A stretch of DNA of 43,034 nt from Bacteroidales bacterium (GCA_013141455.1 JABFQW010000093.1:1-43034), one strand, 5' to 3'. Positions 32,003-40,708 are shown, counted from the stretch's first letter. Notes: generated from the sequence alone by a model not told the origin. Numbers and translations: made by a program.

Positions 32003-32596
32003 ATGAGAAAAATAATTTCATTTATGCACATATCGCTTGACGGATTTGTAGCGGGACTGAACGGAGAAATGGACTGGATCAACGTTGATGAAGAAATTTT
32101 TGATTATGTCGGTAAGCGGATAAACGAAGGCGACACTGCATTGTATGGACGAGTAACGTATCAGATGATGGAGAATTACTGGCCTACCGCCGGAGACAAA
32201 CCGACAGCAACTAAGCACGACATTGAACATTCAACGTGGTATAACAAAGTTCACAAAGTTGTTTTATCAAAAACATTGAAAGATGCGGGTTTGGCTAACA
32301 CAAAAATTATTAGCGATAACCTTTCCGACAGAATAAATGAAATTAAACAATTCCGTCCCGCATCAGGCGGGAGCGGGAGTAAAGACATCCTGCTTTTTGG
32401 TAGCCCGACAGCAACACATTCACTTCTTCAACTGAACTTAATTGACGGCTTCTGGCTATTTGTTAATCCAATTATTCTTGGACATGGAATTCCTTTGTTT
32501 GAGAATATCAAAGACAAAATAAAACTTAACCTATTGACTACCCGACAATTTAATTGCGGAGTAACTGAACTGAATTATATCGTGGACAAACAATAA
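32003..32596 (+). CDS. Dihydrofolate-reductase-like (RibD C-terminal) family protein
   Basis: 197 residues from the ATG at 32003 (MRKIISFMHISLDGFVAGLNG), a standard family opening; an upstream frame is rejected. The signature is SLDGFVAG, GDTALYGRVTYQMMENYWP, the HKVVLSKTL block and DILLFGSPTATHSLLQLNLIDGFWLFVNPIILGHGIPLF. Members are NADPH-dependent reductases of unknown substrate. Residues about 118-126 (RPASGGSGS) are odd: they are encoded by a GC-rich short palindrome (see 32356-32378), which looks like an in-frame insertion. Its stop codon begins the first of two similar repeats that flank the DUF1801 gene. Confidence 0.88.
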   Translation: MRKIISFMHISLDGFVAGLNGEMDWINVDEEIFDYVGKRINEGDTALYGRVTYQMMENYWPTAGDKPTATKHDIEHSTWYNKVHKVVLSKTLKDAGLANTKIISDNLSDRINEIKQFRPASGGSGSKDILLFGSPTATHSLLQLNLIDGFWLFVNPIILGHGIPLFENIKDKIKLNLLTTRQFNCGVTELNYIVDKQ

Positions 32597-32626
32597 CAAC
32601 AAACCGCTGACAAGGTTTGGCAACCA
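32594..32626 (+). repeat. ACAACrAACCGCT repeat, copy 1
   Basis: Beginning on the stop codon of the preceding gene, TAACAACAAACCGCT leads into a GTTTGGCAACCAT segment. It matches copy 2 (33082) closely: ACAACrAACCGCT, then GTTT(T)GGCAAnnAT. There is no inverted partner here, so only the left half of such a unit is present. Confidence 0.6.
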
Positions 32627-32634
32627 TAATTTTT

Positions 32635-33084
32635 ATGACCATACAGGAACAAATAAAAGCGTATATCGCAACGCTACCCGAACCAAAACGTGCTGAAATT
32701 GAAGCATTGCACAATCGAATACTTCAAGTATTGCCAACATGTAAATTATGGTTCTTGGACGGCAAAGACGATAAAGGTAAAACTGTTTCTAACCCAAACA
32801 TAGGATATGGATCCAGGACCATAGAATATGCAGATGCCCGCCCGGAAGGCCGTGTCGGACAGGGAAAAACAAAAGAGTTTTATCAAATTGGTATTAGTGC
32901 AAACACAAAAGGAATCTCTGTTTATATCCTTGGTATAAAAGATAAGAATTACTTAGCCAGTACTTTTGGAAAAGATATCGGAAAAGCAAGTGTAACAGGG
33001 TATTGCATTAAGTTCAAAACGCTGAAAGACATAAACATTGATATACTTGAAGCTGCAATCAGATATGGAGTCGTACATGAATAA
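32635..33084 (+). CDS. DUF1801 (YdhG-like) protein
   Basis: 149 residues from the ATG at 32635 (MTIQEQIKAYIATLPEPKRAEIEALHN), the usual DUF1801 start; a TTG 18 bp upstream lies in the repeat. Features: PKRAEIEALHNRILQVLP, TIEYADARPEGRVGQGKT and the C-terminal CIKFKTLKDINIDILEAAIRYG. DUF1801 proteins are small alpha/beta proteins of unclear function. Both flanks carry the ACAACrAACCGCT repeat, as if the gene were a mobile unit. Confidence 0.85.
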   Translation: MTIQEQIKAYIATLPEPKRAEIEALHNRILQVLPTCKLWFLDGKDDKGKTVSNPNIGYGSRTIEYADARPEGRVGQGKTKEFYQIGISANTKGISVYILGIKDKNYLASTFGKDIGKASVTGYCIKFKTLKDINIDILEAAIRYGVVHE

Positions 33085-33256
33085 ACAACGAACCGCTAAG
33101 ATCGTTTTGGCAATATGGCGGCTGATCCCGACGAAAAATCGGGACAGGCTATGCTTCTGTGAAACATTTGTGCAAGGTTCAGCAATAGGATTTCAATTGA
33201 AACTTAGTGCTATCCATCCGCCACATCGCGAGGCCGCAACTCGATTCAATCGTTGA
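33082..33256 (+). repeat. ACAACrAACCGCT repeat copy 2 with imperfect inverted arms
   Basis: Starts on the stop codon of the DUF1801 gene. The left end CAACGA (33086-33091) has its complement TCGTTG (33250-33255), and ATATGGCGG (33113-33121) partly pairs with CCGCCACAT (33218-33226). Between them is a short palindrome TCCCGA-n7-TCGGGA (33126-33144). The pattern is reminiscent of integron attC sites, but the GTTRRRY core is imperfect and no integrase is visible. Confidence 0.4.
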
Positions 33257-33273
33257 TAAATTTATTTGTAAAC

Positions 33274-34368
33274 ATGGTGATAAATCCGATTCAGTTATTT
33301 GTGTTAAGGCTTCTGGCACTCATTATCCCGACAATTATTTTATTTTCATCCTGCAATAAATCCGGGAAGGAAATAGTGCCGGTTATAGAACTAACCGAAA
33401 TAAAAGCATGTGATTTGTCATTTCTGCCTGAAATAAGAAATAGTGGTGTAATACTTAAAAATCAGGATGGTAAGCCTGAAGACATGCTAATCACGCTGCA
33501 AAACGCGGGTATGAACACGGTTCGGTTACGCCTTTGGAACAATCCGGCCGATGGCCACTCAGGTTTCAACGAAGTAAAAGCCTTGTCGCAGGAAATAAAA
33601 AACTTGGGTTTGCACGTTTGGCTCACCGTGCATTATTCCGATAGTTGGGCCGATCCGGGTTCGCAAACCAAGCCTGAAAATTGGAAAAACTTACCTTTCA
33701 AACAGTTGGAAGACAGTGTTTATGCTTTCACAAAAAAGATCGTGACCGAAATAAATCCTGATGTTATTCAGATTGGCAACGAAATCAACCACGGGTTTTT
33801 GTGGCCCGATGGCAATATTTCAAACAAGGCTCAACTGATTGCACTGCTTCATCAGGGCGTGAAGGCGGTACGCGATCATTCGGCAAAAACGAAAATCATG
33901 ATTCATTATGCCGGGTACAAAAAAGCAACTGAATTCTATTCGCAGCTTTCCGGCCTTGACTATGACCTTATCGGATTGTCGTATTATCCGTTCTGGCACG
34001 GAAAAGACCTCGACAGTTTGCAAACCGGCCTCGATGCCATCGGAGCAACGTTGAATAAGCAGGTTTTGATTGCCGAAACTTCTTATCCATTTACCTTTGA
34101 ATGGAACGATTGGACAAATAATGTGATCGGGCTTCAAAGTCAGATACTTAACGATTATCCTGCCACTGAAACCGGGCAAAGGGATTTCTTACAAAAGATA
34201 AGAGAAATAACAAAAAAATCTCCCAAAGGATTTGGATTTGCCTATTGGGGAGGCGAATGGATATCCTTCAAAGGCAATACCGCAAGCAATGGTTCAAGTT
34301 GGGAGAATCAGGCATTTTGGGATTTTGATAACAAGGTGCTGCCTGTGATTCAGGTGTTTAATGAATAA
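33274..34368 (+). CDS. GH53 endo-beta-1,4-galactanase lipoprotein
   Basis: 364 residues from the ATG at 33274; the earlier frame starts only at a TTG. Signal with lipobox LFSSC (Cys27). The GH53 barrel is well matched: ACDLSFLPEI, GMNTVRLRLWNNPADGHS, LTVHYSDSWADPGSQ, acid/base Glu170 in IQIGNEINHGFLWPDG, nucleophile Glu268 in LIAETSYPF, then GFGFAYWGGEWI. GH53 enzymes cut beta-1,4-galactan side chains of pectin. Lipid-anchored, probably at the outer membrane. It is the only GH53 here and has no SusCD neighbours within the window. Confidence 0.95.
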   Translation: MVINPIQLFVLRLLALIIPTIILFSSCNKSGKEIVPVIELTEIKACDLSFLPEIRNSGVILKNQDGKPEDMLITLQNAGMNTVRLRLWNNPADGHSGFNEVKALSQEIKNLGLHVWLTVHYSDSWADPGSQTKPENWKNLPFKQLEDSVYAFTKKIVTEINPDVIQIGNEINHGFLWPDGNISNKAQLIALLHQGVKAVRDHSAKTKIMIHYAGYKKATEFYSQLSGLDYDLIGLSYYPFWHGKDLDSLQTGLDAIGATLNKQVLIAETSYPFTFEWNDWTNNVIGLQSQILNDYPATETGQRDFLQKIREITKKSPKGFGFAYWGGEWISFKGNTASNGSSWENQAFWDFDNKVLPVIQVFNE

Positions 34369-34484
34369 ATTGAGATGTCAAAAGCAACAACCTTTTGTGG
34401 AATGTGAACTTTATCAGGTTTTTGGAAAGAAAGAAATAATAGATGAATGATTGTTTTTACATTTAGCAAAAATTTTACGCTTAT

Positions 34485-36278
34485 ATGAAAAGCATTTCCA
34501 TCTCAGATAAATTGATTTTTTATTTTGTCAGTCTGGGGATTGTAGTGATTTTCATTATTGGCGCCAATTCCTATTATTTCGCGAAAGTCGCAATACTCGA
34601 TCGCACTTTTAATCAGTTGATTTCACTGAGACTCGAAAAAAAGAATCGTATCGAACAGTTCTTTCTCGATCGTGTTCGTGATATCAGGCTGATTTCGCAA
34701 TCCGAAGAAATAAAAAGAATTATTGGATTACCAGATGCATGGAAAAAAACCAACAATCAGGAAAAGGAACGACATTTTAGTAGCTCACTGAGTGATTATT
34801 TCAGCGCCTTTGATTATTACCAGCGCCTGTTTATTATCAGCCGTAACGATACTGTATTTGAAATCAAAACCATGCAAAGTAACAGATTCGATAGCATTGC
34901 TCCGGATAGTCATGGAATCGAAAATCTGAAAGTATTATGTAATGAAATCGCTTCATCTGGGAAAACCATCATTCAGGATGTTACCAAATCGAAATTGCTG
35001 ATTTATATAGGTTCGCCGGTATTTGATGAAATAAACAGGGTTATCGGATTCGTCGTGCTCGAAATTCCCATCACGGCCATCAACAAAATCATGTTTGGTT
35101 ACACTGAGAAAAATGGCCTGGGTAAAACTGGAGAAACCTACCTTGTTGGTAATGATTATCTTATGCGCAGTAACTCGCGTTTTCATGAAAATGCCGTTTC
35201 AAATATCAAGGTTGCCTCAACCTCGGTTATCGAAGCATTCAATGGCAAAACCGGCATCGGTATCGTGTCGGATTATCGGAATGCTTCGTGTTTGAGTTCC
35301 TACAGTCAGGTGAATATCAATGGGTTAAACTGGGTGATTCTGGCCGAAATAGATGAAAACGAAGCCATGGTTCCGGTTAATTCTATCAGAAACAGTATTT
35401 TATTGATTAGCATTATCATCGCAGCTTCTGTATTTGTTGTTGCTTTATTGGTTTCGCGAAGAATCACCTTACCTATCAAACGGCTTCAAAAAGCAAGCGA
35501 GCAGATAGGTGCCGGAAATTATGATATTAGTAAGTTAGCGGTGACTTCATTGGATGAAATAGGTCAGCTTACTGAAACTTTTAACGAAATGACCATTCGA
35601 TTGAAACGTCAAAGCGAAGAAATTGAAGAAGAAAAATCGAAGCGGATCAGTTCGCTGATCGATGGTCAGGAGTTGGAAAGACAACGACTATCGCGTGATC
35701 TTCACGACAGCCTCGGGCAATCGTTGCTGGCCGTAAAAATAAAACTTGAACAGGCGCAAGGAACCGATTTCGAAAAAAACCAACAGATAATCACCGAAAC
35801 AAAGGAGCTTCTGAAAAACACCATTCAGGAAATACGAAACATCACGAATAATCTGATGCCACCTGTGTTGGAGGTTTTTGGCATCGAACAGGGATTGAAA
35901 AATTTGTGTAAGGACACCGCTGCAAATACTGGAATAGTCATTACTTTTACAAGTGAAAATATTCCCGAAACTCTTGACGCGCGATTAAAGATTTATCTTT
36001 ATCGCATCGCGCAGGAAGCGATAAACAATATTACAAAACACGCTGAAGCATCGGAGGCTTCTATCCGGTTTTCCTTCGGTCAAAACATGTTAAAGCTTGT
36101 CATTGCTGATAATGGCAAAGGATTTGATCCTGCTAAGAATGATGCAAACGGCAATGGAATCATGAATATGAAGGAACGGGTGCAGTTGCTTAAAGGGGAA
36201 TGCAGAGTGAATGCATCAAAGAAAAAAGGAACGGAAATAATTTTTGAAATACCTTTTAATCAGGATGAACAGAATTAA
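34485..36278 (+). CDS. Sensor histidine kinase (CACHE-HAMP-HisKA_3)
   Basis: 597 residues. A transmembrane helix (about 10-34) precedes a periplasmic CACHE-like domain (about 40-300; IEQFFLDRVRDIRLIS, TYLVGNDYLMRSNS), then a second helix (303-323), HAMP (325-378), and the NarL-type HisKA_3 region with phosphoacceptor His407 in RDLHDSLGQSL. The ATPase domain has IAQEAINNITKHAEAS (N box) and DNGKGFD (G1 box), NGIMNMKERV after it. It phosphorylates the response regulator whose start (36265) overlaps this stop. The signal is unknown. It lies upstream of the porin and Amt genes. Confidence 0.95.
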   Translation: MKSISISDKLIFYFVSLGIVVIFIIGANSYYFAKVAILDRTFNQLISLRLEKKNRIEQFFLDRVRDIRLISQSEEIKRIIGLPDAWKKTNNQEKERHFSSSLSDYFSAFDYYQRLFIISRNDTVFEIKTMQSNRFDSIAPDSHGIENLKVLCNEIASSGKTIIQDVTKSKLLIYIGSPVFDEINRVIGFVVLEIPITAINKIMFGYTEKNGLGKTGETYLVGNDYLMRSNSRFHENAVSNIKVASTSVIEAFNGKTGIGIVSDYRNASCLSSYSQVNINGLNWVILAEIDENEAMVPVNSIRNSILLISIIIAASVFVVALLVSRRITLPIKRLQKASEQIGAGNYDISKLAVTSLDEIGQLTETFNEMTIRLKRQSEEIEEEKSKRISSLIDGQELERQRLSRDLHDSLGQSLLAVKIKLEQAQGTDFEKNQQIITETKELLKNTIQEIRNITNNLMPPVLEVFGIEQGLKNLCKDTAANTGIVITFTSENIPETLDARLKIYLYRIAQEAINNITKHAEASEASIRFSFGQNMLKLVIADNGKGFDPAKNDANGNGIMNMKERVQLLKGECRVNASKKKGTEIIFEIPFNQDEQN

Positions 36279-36918
36279 AATTATATTGGTTGATGATCAC
36301 CGGATTTTTCGGGATGGCTTGAAGTCACTATTGTCAGAGGTTGAATTTATCGAAATTATAGGTGAAGCATCCGGTGGAAGCGAGCTTCTCGAAACGCTCA
36401 CCTATATCAGGCCCGACCTGATTATTATGGATATCAGCATGAAAGGACTGTCGGGGATTGAAGTTTCGCAAAAAATAACGAGTGTTACTCCCGAAATCAG
36501 AATCATGATTTTATCGATGCACACCGATGAGGAATTCGTTATCAGCGCCATTCAGGCAGGAGTTAAGGGCTATCTTTCGAAAGATGCTTCGAAGGAAGAA
36601 TTACTCGAAGCCATTAAAATTATTCACGAAGGTGGCGAATGTTACAGTAAAATGGTATCCGATAATTTTCTGAAAAGCTATGTGAGAAAATACAAAGCCG
36701 AACATGGTCTTGTCGAAAACAAAACCCTCACCCAACGCGAGATAGAGATTCTGAAACTCGCGGCCATCGGGCAAAGCAACAAAGAAATTGCCGATAAGCT
36801 ATTTATAAGTCATAAAACAGTCGATTGTCACAAAAACAATATCGTGCAAAAACTGAAACTGAAAAACACAGCCGAGATGGTGCTCTATGCCATCAAACAC
36901 AAAATCATTGAAGTCTAA
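36265..36918 (+). CDS. NarL/FixJ-type response regulator
   Basis: 217 residues from the ATG at 36265 (MNRIKIILVDDHRIFRDGL); a frame further upstream starts at a TTG. Receiver domain 1-120 with acidic pocket DDH, phosphoacceptor Asp56 in DLIIMDISMKG, and conserved Lys in YLSKDASKEE. The LuxR-type HTH is at about 150-215 (LTQREIEILKLAAIGQSNKEIADKLFISHKTVDCHKNNIVQKL). It overlaps the kinase gene by 14 bp, so the two are translated together and form a cognate pair. Targets unknown; the porin and Amt genes directly downstream are candidates. Confidence 0.95.
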   Translation: MNRIKIILVDDHRIFRDGLKSLLSEVEFIEIIGEASGGSELLETLTYIRPDLIIMDISMKGLSGIEVSQKITSVTPEIRIMILSMHTDEEFVISAIQAGVKGYLSKDASKEELLEAIKIIHEGGECYSKMVSDNFLKSYVRKYKAEHGLVENKTLTQREIEILKLAAIGQSNKEIADKLFISHKTVDCHKNNIVQKLKLKNTAEMVLYAIKHKIIEV

Positions 36919-36921
36919 TTC

Positions 36922-36966
36922 CTTATACTTTAAACTTTAAACTTTAGCCTTTAAACTTTACCTTTC
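36922..36966. repeat. ACTTTAA heptamer repeats
   Basis: ACTTTAAACTTTAAACTTTA and ACTTTAGCC-type units, about 7 nt in period, follow the response regulator stop by a few bases. They resemble the array at 5843-5942. Function unknown. Confidence 0.65.
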
Positions 36967-37080
36967 CTAGGTATTTTCCTTATACAATCAGCCTATTTCT
37001 TAGTTTAAATTCAAGAATTACCCTATTGTTTGTGAGGGTAGGAGAATCGAATTTTGCCTGAAAATTTTAAAATCAGGACT

Positions 37081-37869
37081 ATGAAATTGAATTTTCCAAA
37101 ACAAATCGTGATTATCATGCTGACCTTATATGTCAGTATTGCTACGAAAGCACAAACTCCACAAAATGATGTATCTGCCGGCGATGAAGCAGCTCCGGCT
37201 CTATTCAAAGTAAATGTAGGCGCCGACCTCGTGAGCCGCTATGTTTGGCGCGGAACCGATTTCGGCGATTCGCCGGCCATACAACCCTTTTTGTCAATCT
37301 CCGGTTCAAATTTCGAAATAGGTTGCTGGAGCTCTGTCGCGTCTAACAGTACTTACAAAGAAGTTGATTTGTATGCAAAATACACAGTCAAAAATATTTC
37401 CTTCATCATTTCTGACTATTACATACCATCGTTGAATGGAACACCTGCTTCACCGGATACCAGATATTTTAATTATAACAACGACAGCACGGCCCATACA
37501 TTTGAAGGATCGGTGCTTTACAAGGGTGGCGAAAAATTTCCTTTGTGGCTGATGGGAAATGTTTTCTTTTATGGAAACGATAAACGATGGGGGTATGATA
37601 TTGAAAAAGACTCCACCTGTAAAACCTATTATTCATCGTATTTTGAAGCAGGTTATACATTTGCTGCAAACGAGAATAATTTCGATGTGTTTGCAGGATT
37701 TACACCTGATTGTGGCGCCTATGGCAACACCATGGGATTTGTAAATGTTGGTCTCTCAGCGTATCGAAAAATCAGTATCACCGATCAATATGAATTGCCT
37801 GTAAAAGCATCGCTGATTTTTAATCCACAGGCATCGAATATTATGTTTGTATTTGGAATAACACTTTAA
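37081..37869 (+). CDS. TorF-family putative porin
   Basis: 262 residues from the ATG at 37081 (MKLNFPKQIVIIMLTLYVSIATKAQ, signal peptide). Mature part is barrel-like with the TorF/Gcw_chp hallmark NVGADLVSRYVWRGTDFGDSPAIQPFLSI, then strands such as FEIGCWSSVAS, EVDLYAKYTVKNISFIISDYY and YFEAGYTFA. The C-terminus ends in a strand (SNIMFVFGITL). Proteins of this type are often beside ammonium transporters in Bacteroidota, which suggests passage of nitrogen compounds; that is inference. It lies 34 bp before amt. Confidence 0.88.
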   Translation: MKLNFPKQIVIIMLTLYVSIATKAQTPQNDVSAGDEAAPALFKVNVGADLVSRYVWRGTDFGDSPAIQPFLSISGSNFEIGCWSSVASNSTYKEVDLYAKYTVKNISFIISDYYIPSLNGTPASPDTRYFNYNNDSTAHTFEGSVLYKGGEKFPLWLMGNVFFYGNDKRWGYDIEKDSTCKTYYSSYFEAGYTFAANENNFDVFAGFTPDCGAYGNTMGFVNVGLSAYRKISITDQYELPVKASLIFNPQASNIMFVFGITL

Positions 37870-37902
37870 TAATCAAATAAATAATAACTTAAAAAAACCA
37901 TT

Positions 37903-39120
37903 ATGATCGACACAGGTTCAACCGGGTTTATGCTCTTGGCTACCAGTTTGGTAATGCTGATGACTCCCGGATTAGCATTTTTTTATGGTGGATTGGCTAC
38001 CAAACGTAATATTTTGGGCATCATGATCCAGAGTTTCGTTTCGATGGGCTGGACAACCATTTTGTGGGTAACTTTTGGCTATTCACTCTGTTTCAGTGGA
38101 GGAGAAGGTGGAATTATTGGCGATTTCGCCAAGGCTTTTCTGAATGGTGTTCATATCGATTCAATTTACTCCAACGGAAAAATTCCGGAATCGGTTTTTA
38201 TCGCCTATCAAATGATGTTTGCCATTATTACTCCGGCTTTGATTACAGGAGCTTTTGCAAACAGAATCAATTTTAAGGCTTACTTTATTTTTCTTACAGT
38301 TTGGCAGATTTTCGTTTACTATCCTTTCGTTCATATGATTTGGGGTGGTGGATTATTGGCTCAATGGGGCGTTCTCGACTTTGCAGGTGGTATTGTTGTT
38401 CATGCAACGGCTGGTTTTGCAGCATTGGCATCGGTATTTTATGTAAAAGCAAGGGTTGATAAAAATTCTACACCAAACAGTATTCCGTTGGTTGCCATCG
38501 GTAGTGGGTTGTTGTGGTTCGGTTGGTACGGTTTCAATGCCGGAAGTGAGGTAGCTGTCGATTTTATAACTTCCACAGCATTCCTGAATACTGATATTGC
38601 CGCCTCATTCGCGACTATTTCCTGGATGGTAATAGAATGGATGCATGAAAGAAAACCGAAATTTGTCGGATTGCTTACCGGATCAATTGCTGGTTTGGCA
38701 ACCATCACACCTTGTGCAGGTTTTGTGCCTATCTGGGCTTCACCCATTATTGGAACAGGTGCCGGATTGGTTTGTTATTATGCGGTGTATTTTAAGAACA
38801 AAATGAAATGGGACGATGCGCTCGACGTTTGGGGTGTGCATGGTATCGGAGGTGTTTTGGGGACTATTTTACTTGGTGTTTTCGCATCAAAAGCAGTGAA
38901 CTCTGCCGGGGCTGATGGCTTATTTTTTGGCGGAACTTCTTTCTTTGTGAAAGAATTGGTAGCAGTTACTGTTGCCTCGGTTTATGCTTTCATTTTTACT
39001 TATATCATGTTGATAATCATCAATATGATCACTCCTGTGAAGGTGGATGAGAAAAGCGAAAGAATTGGTCTGGATGAAGCCTTACACGGTGAAAGAGCCT
39101 ACGACGAAGGTGTTCTGTAG
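37903..39120 (+). CDS. amt: Ammonium transporter Amt
   Basis: 405 residues with eleven expected transmembrane helices. The Amt/Rh signature is complete: MLMTPGLAFFYGGLATKRN at the start, the FYPF-type HMIWGGG region with the first pore His, and DVWGVHGIGGVLGTILLGVFA with the second pore His. No signal peptide is needed, as the first helix starts near the N-terminus. It imports ammonium across the inner membrane. No GlnK/PII gene follows in the window. A strong terminator lies 72 bp downstream. Confidence 0.96.
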   Translation: MIDTGSTGFMLLATSLVMLMTPGLAFFYGGLATKRNILGIMIQSFVSMGWTTILWVTFGYSLCFSGGEGGIIGDFAKAFLNGVHIDSIYSNGKIPESVFIAYQMMFAIITPALITGAFANRINFKAYFIFLTVWQIFVYYPFVHMIWGGGLLAQWGVLDFAGGIVVHATAGFAALASVFYVKARVDKNSTPNSIPLVAIGSGLLWFGWYGFNAGSEVAVDFITSTAFLNTDIAASFATISWMVIEWMHERKPKFVGLLTGSIAGLATITPCAGFVPIWASPIIGTGAGLVCYYAVYFKNKMKWDDALDVWGVHGIGGVLGTILLGVFASKAVNSAGADGLFFGGTSFFVKELVAVTVASVYAFIFTYIMLIIINMITPVKVDEKSERIGLDEALHGERAYDEGVL

Positions 39121-39191
39121 ATGAACAATTACATTTTACTTGCCTAACCCTAATCGTAAATAAAGATTCTCAAAAAAAAACTGGGAAATAA

Positions 39192-39222
39192 AAAAGCAGC
39201 AATCCAACAGATTGCTGCTTTT
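39192..39222 (+). terminator. Bidirectional intrinsic terminator after amt
   Basis: A 13-bp perfect stem AAAAGCAGCAATC / GATTGCTGCTTTT encloses a 5-nt loop. It has an A-run on the left and T-rich sequence on the right, so it can end transcription from either side, but amt is its clear user. Confidence 0.9.
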
Positions 39223-39265
39223 GTTCTTATAAATCAGTTACTTAGAAGTATCTGTCCATAAATTC

Positions 39266-39389
39266 AGTGTCTGGGCTAAAAAGTTCGCTGTCCAGGCATG
39301 CGAAGAGTCAAAAAGCGGAGTTTACTTTTCGTAAATGAGCATTTTTGGCTCAAGCATAACGATGAGAGCGGACTTTAGAGACAGACACT
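39266..39389. repeat. 124-bp imperfect palindrome (MITE-like)
   Basis: AGTGTCT (39266-39272) and AGACACT (39383-39389) bound the element, and both halves pair imperfectly to a centre near 39328 (TTTAC-n5-GTAAA). The inner segments GGCATGCGAAGAGTCAAAAA and TTTTTGGCTCAAGCATAACG are approximate complements. The right edge reaches the TAG stop of the cytochrome gene. No coding content. Confidence 0.85.
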
Positions 39390-40230
39390 AGTTAGGGAAG
39401 TTTGTTTCGTCGCTAAGTGCTTTATACAAATCTTTCATATTGGCCTCTGTCATTGTAAAATTGCCAAGCATCAATGAACCTAACTGACCATATTTAACTT
39501 TATGATGAACTTCATTAGGTTTTTTACGTGTAAATTTACCAACTGTCATATCTTCAACTAAGATAAGCGCACCGTCAGTACCGTGACAAGCTGCACAATT
39601 TGCGGCAAAAAAAGTATTACCTGCAGCGGCGTTTCCATCTTTTCCAAGGTTGGCATAAGTGGTTGAACCGGTTGGATAGGTTCCGGTGTATGTTGCATCA
39701 TATAAATTTGATACGTCAATGGCGCCTTCTTTCATGAATTTAACAAGATCCCAAATCTGGGCATCGGTCAAAAGTGCTGAGTAATCCGGCATTTTATCAC
39801 CTTCTGTGGCATTGGTAGCAGGATCGTATGTTCCAAGATCATAAGAAAAAGCTCTTCTACCTTCAGTTTTCTTCATGGCATCGAATAGTTCCTGAGCAGT
39901 TTTAGTATGTGCAAGATCATAGATATTTAATGCATTTACATTAGGTCTCGAAGCTTTAGGACCTCTGTTATTATAACTACCTGCTGTACCCAATAAATCC
40001 CAGGCATGGCATTGTTTGCAACGGAAAAAGTCAGCTTTAGCTTTCAAAGTAGTAGTAGAAGCGCTTGTTGTGTCCCAACCGGCTTCAACAGTAAAGAAAT
40101 TGTCATACAGAATGCCACCTTTTCCGGCATCAGCAGTTTCGTAAGGTGATTGGGTAGTTTCGTCTTTTTTACATCCTGTAAAAATAGCAGCAACGATCAA
40201 CATGCTGAAAATTAATGATTTAATGTTCAT
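39388..40230 (-). CDS. Dihaem cytochrome c lipoprotein
   Basis: 280 residues with lipobox FTGC (Cys20) after a 19-residue signal. Two haem sites: CKQCH at about 71-75 and CAACH at about 211-215. Between them are MPDYSALLTDAQIWDLVKFM, typical of class I cytochrome c where Met would be the sixth ligand, and a second such region (KYGQLGSLMLGNFTMTEANMKDLYKAL) at the end. It is an electron carrier anchored at the periplasmic or outer-membrane face. It follows the Rrf2 regulator by 45 bp on the same strand. Its stop codon falls within the edge of the palindrome at 39266-39389. Confidence 0.92.
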   Translation of the reverse strand: MNIKSLIFSMLIVAAIFTGCKKDETTQSPYETADAGKGGILYDNFFTVEAGWDTTSASTTTLKAKADFFRCKQCHAWDLLGTAGSYNNRGPKASRPNVNALNIYDLAHTKTAQELFDAMKKTEGRRAFSYDLGTYDPATNATEGDKMPDYSALLTDAQIWDLVKFMKEGAIDVSNLYDATYTGTYPTGSTTYANLGKDGNAAAGNTFFAANCAACHGTDGALILVEDMTVGKFTRKKPNEVHHKVKYGQLGSLMLGNFTMTEANMKDLYKALSDETNFPN

Positions 40231-40275
40231 AAAATGATGTTTAGTTTAGTGAATGAATAATTAATTAGTAATAGT

Positions 40276-40698
40276 TTATTTTGAGTTATTTTGAAATTTT
40301 AGTTTAATCAAATCGGAAAGATTCTGGGCAATCATGCCTGCTTTAACAAGATTATTCAGGTGATACCAGTAATCCTCTGCCGGACAGATTCCGCTTCTTA
40401 TGCATTCGTTGGTTTCACATTTACATTGAACCAGGTTCAATTCCGGCTCAAAAGCGCGGTAAATATCATAAACATTAATCTGGTCCGCTTTTTTAGCCAG
40501 AATATAACCAGCGCCCCTCCCGGCAAAATTGACTATTAATCCAGCGTTACGTAAGCTGGTTATGATCGAATCGAGGTAACTGAGTGGAATACATTGCTTT
40601 TCGGCAATTTCTTTCTGCAGAATACCTGTTGTATTATTTTCTCTGGCAATCTCAATCATCGCCCGCAAACCATACCTCACTTTTGTGTTAATTTTCAT
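40276..40698 (-). CDS. Rrf2-family iron-sulfur regulator
   Basis: 140 residues. Winged helix MKINTKVRYGLRAMIEIARE...QKEIAEKQCIPLSYLDSIITSLRNAGLIVNFAGRGAGYILAK, the usual Rrf2 form. Four Cys in CKCETNECIRSGIC (92, 94, 99, 105) match the cluster-binding loop of IscR/NsrR, with three likely to hold the cluster. Such regulators sense iron-sulfur status, NO or redox change. The gene precedes the cytochrome c gene by 45 bp and has an inverted repeat in its promoter (40709-40729), so autoregulation is likely. Which signal it senses cannot be told. Confidence 0.93.
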   Translation of the reverse strand: MKINTKVRYGLRAMIEIARENNTTGILQKEIAEKQCIPLSYLDSIITSLRNAGLIVNFAGRGAGYILAKKADQINVYDIYRAFEPELNLVQCKCETNECIRSGICPAEDYWYHLNNLVKAGMIAQNLSDLIKLKFQNNSK

Positions 40699-40708
40699 AA
40701 TACAAGTA

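Noticed and set aside
33038..33256. 72-residue frame overlapping the DUF1801 end
   Set aside because: It runs through the repeat and has no recognisable domain; the composition is that of the non-coding repeat.
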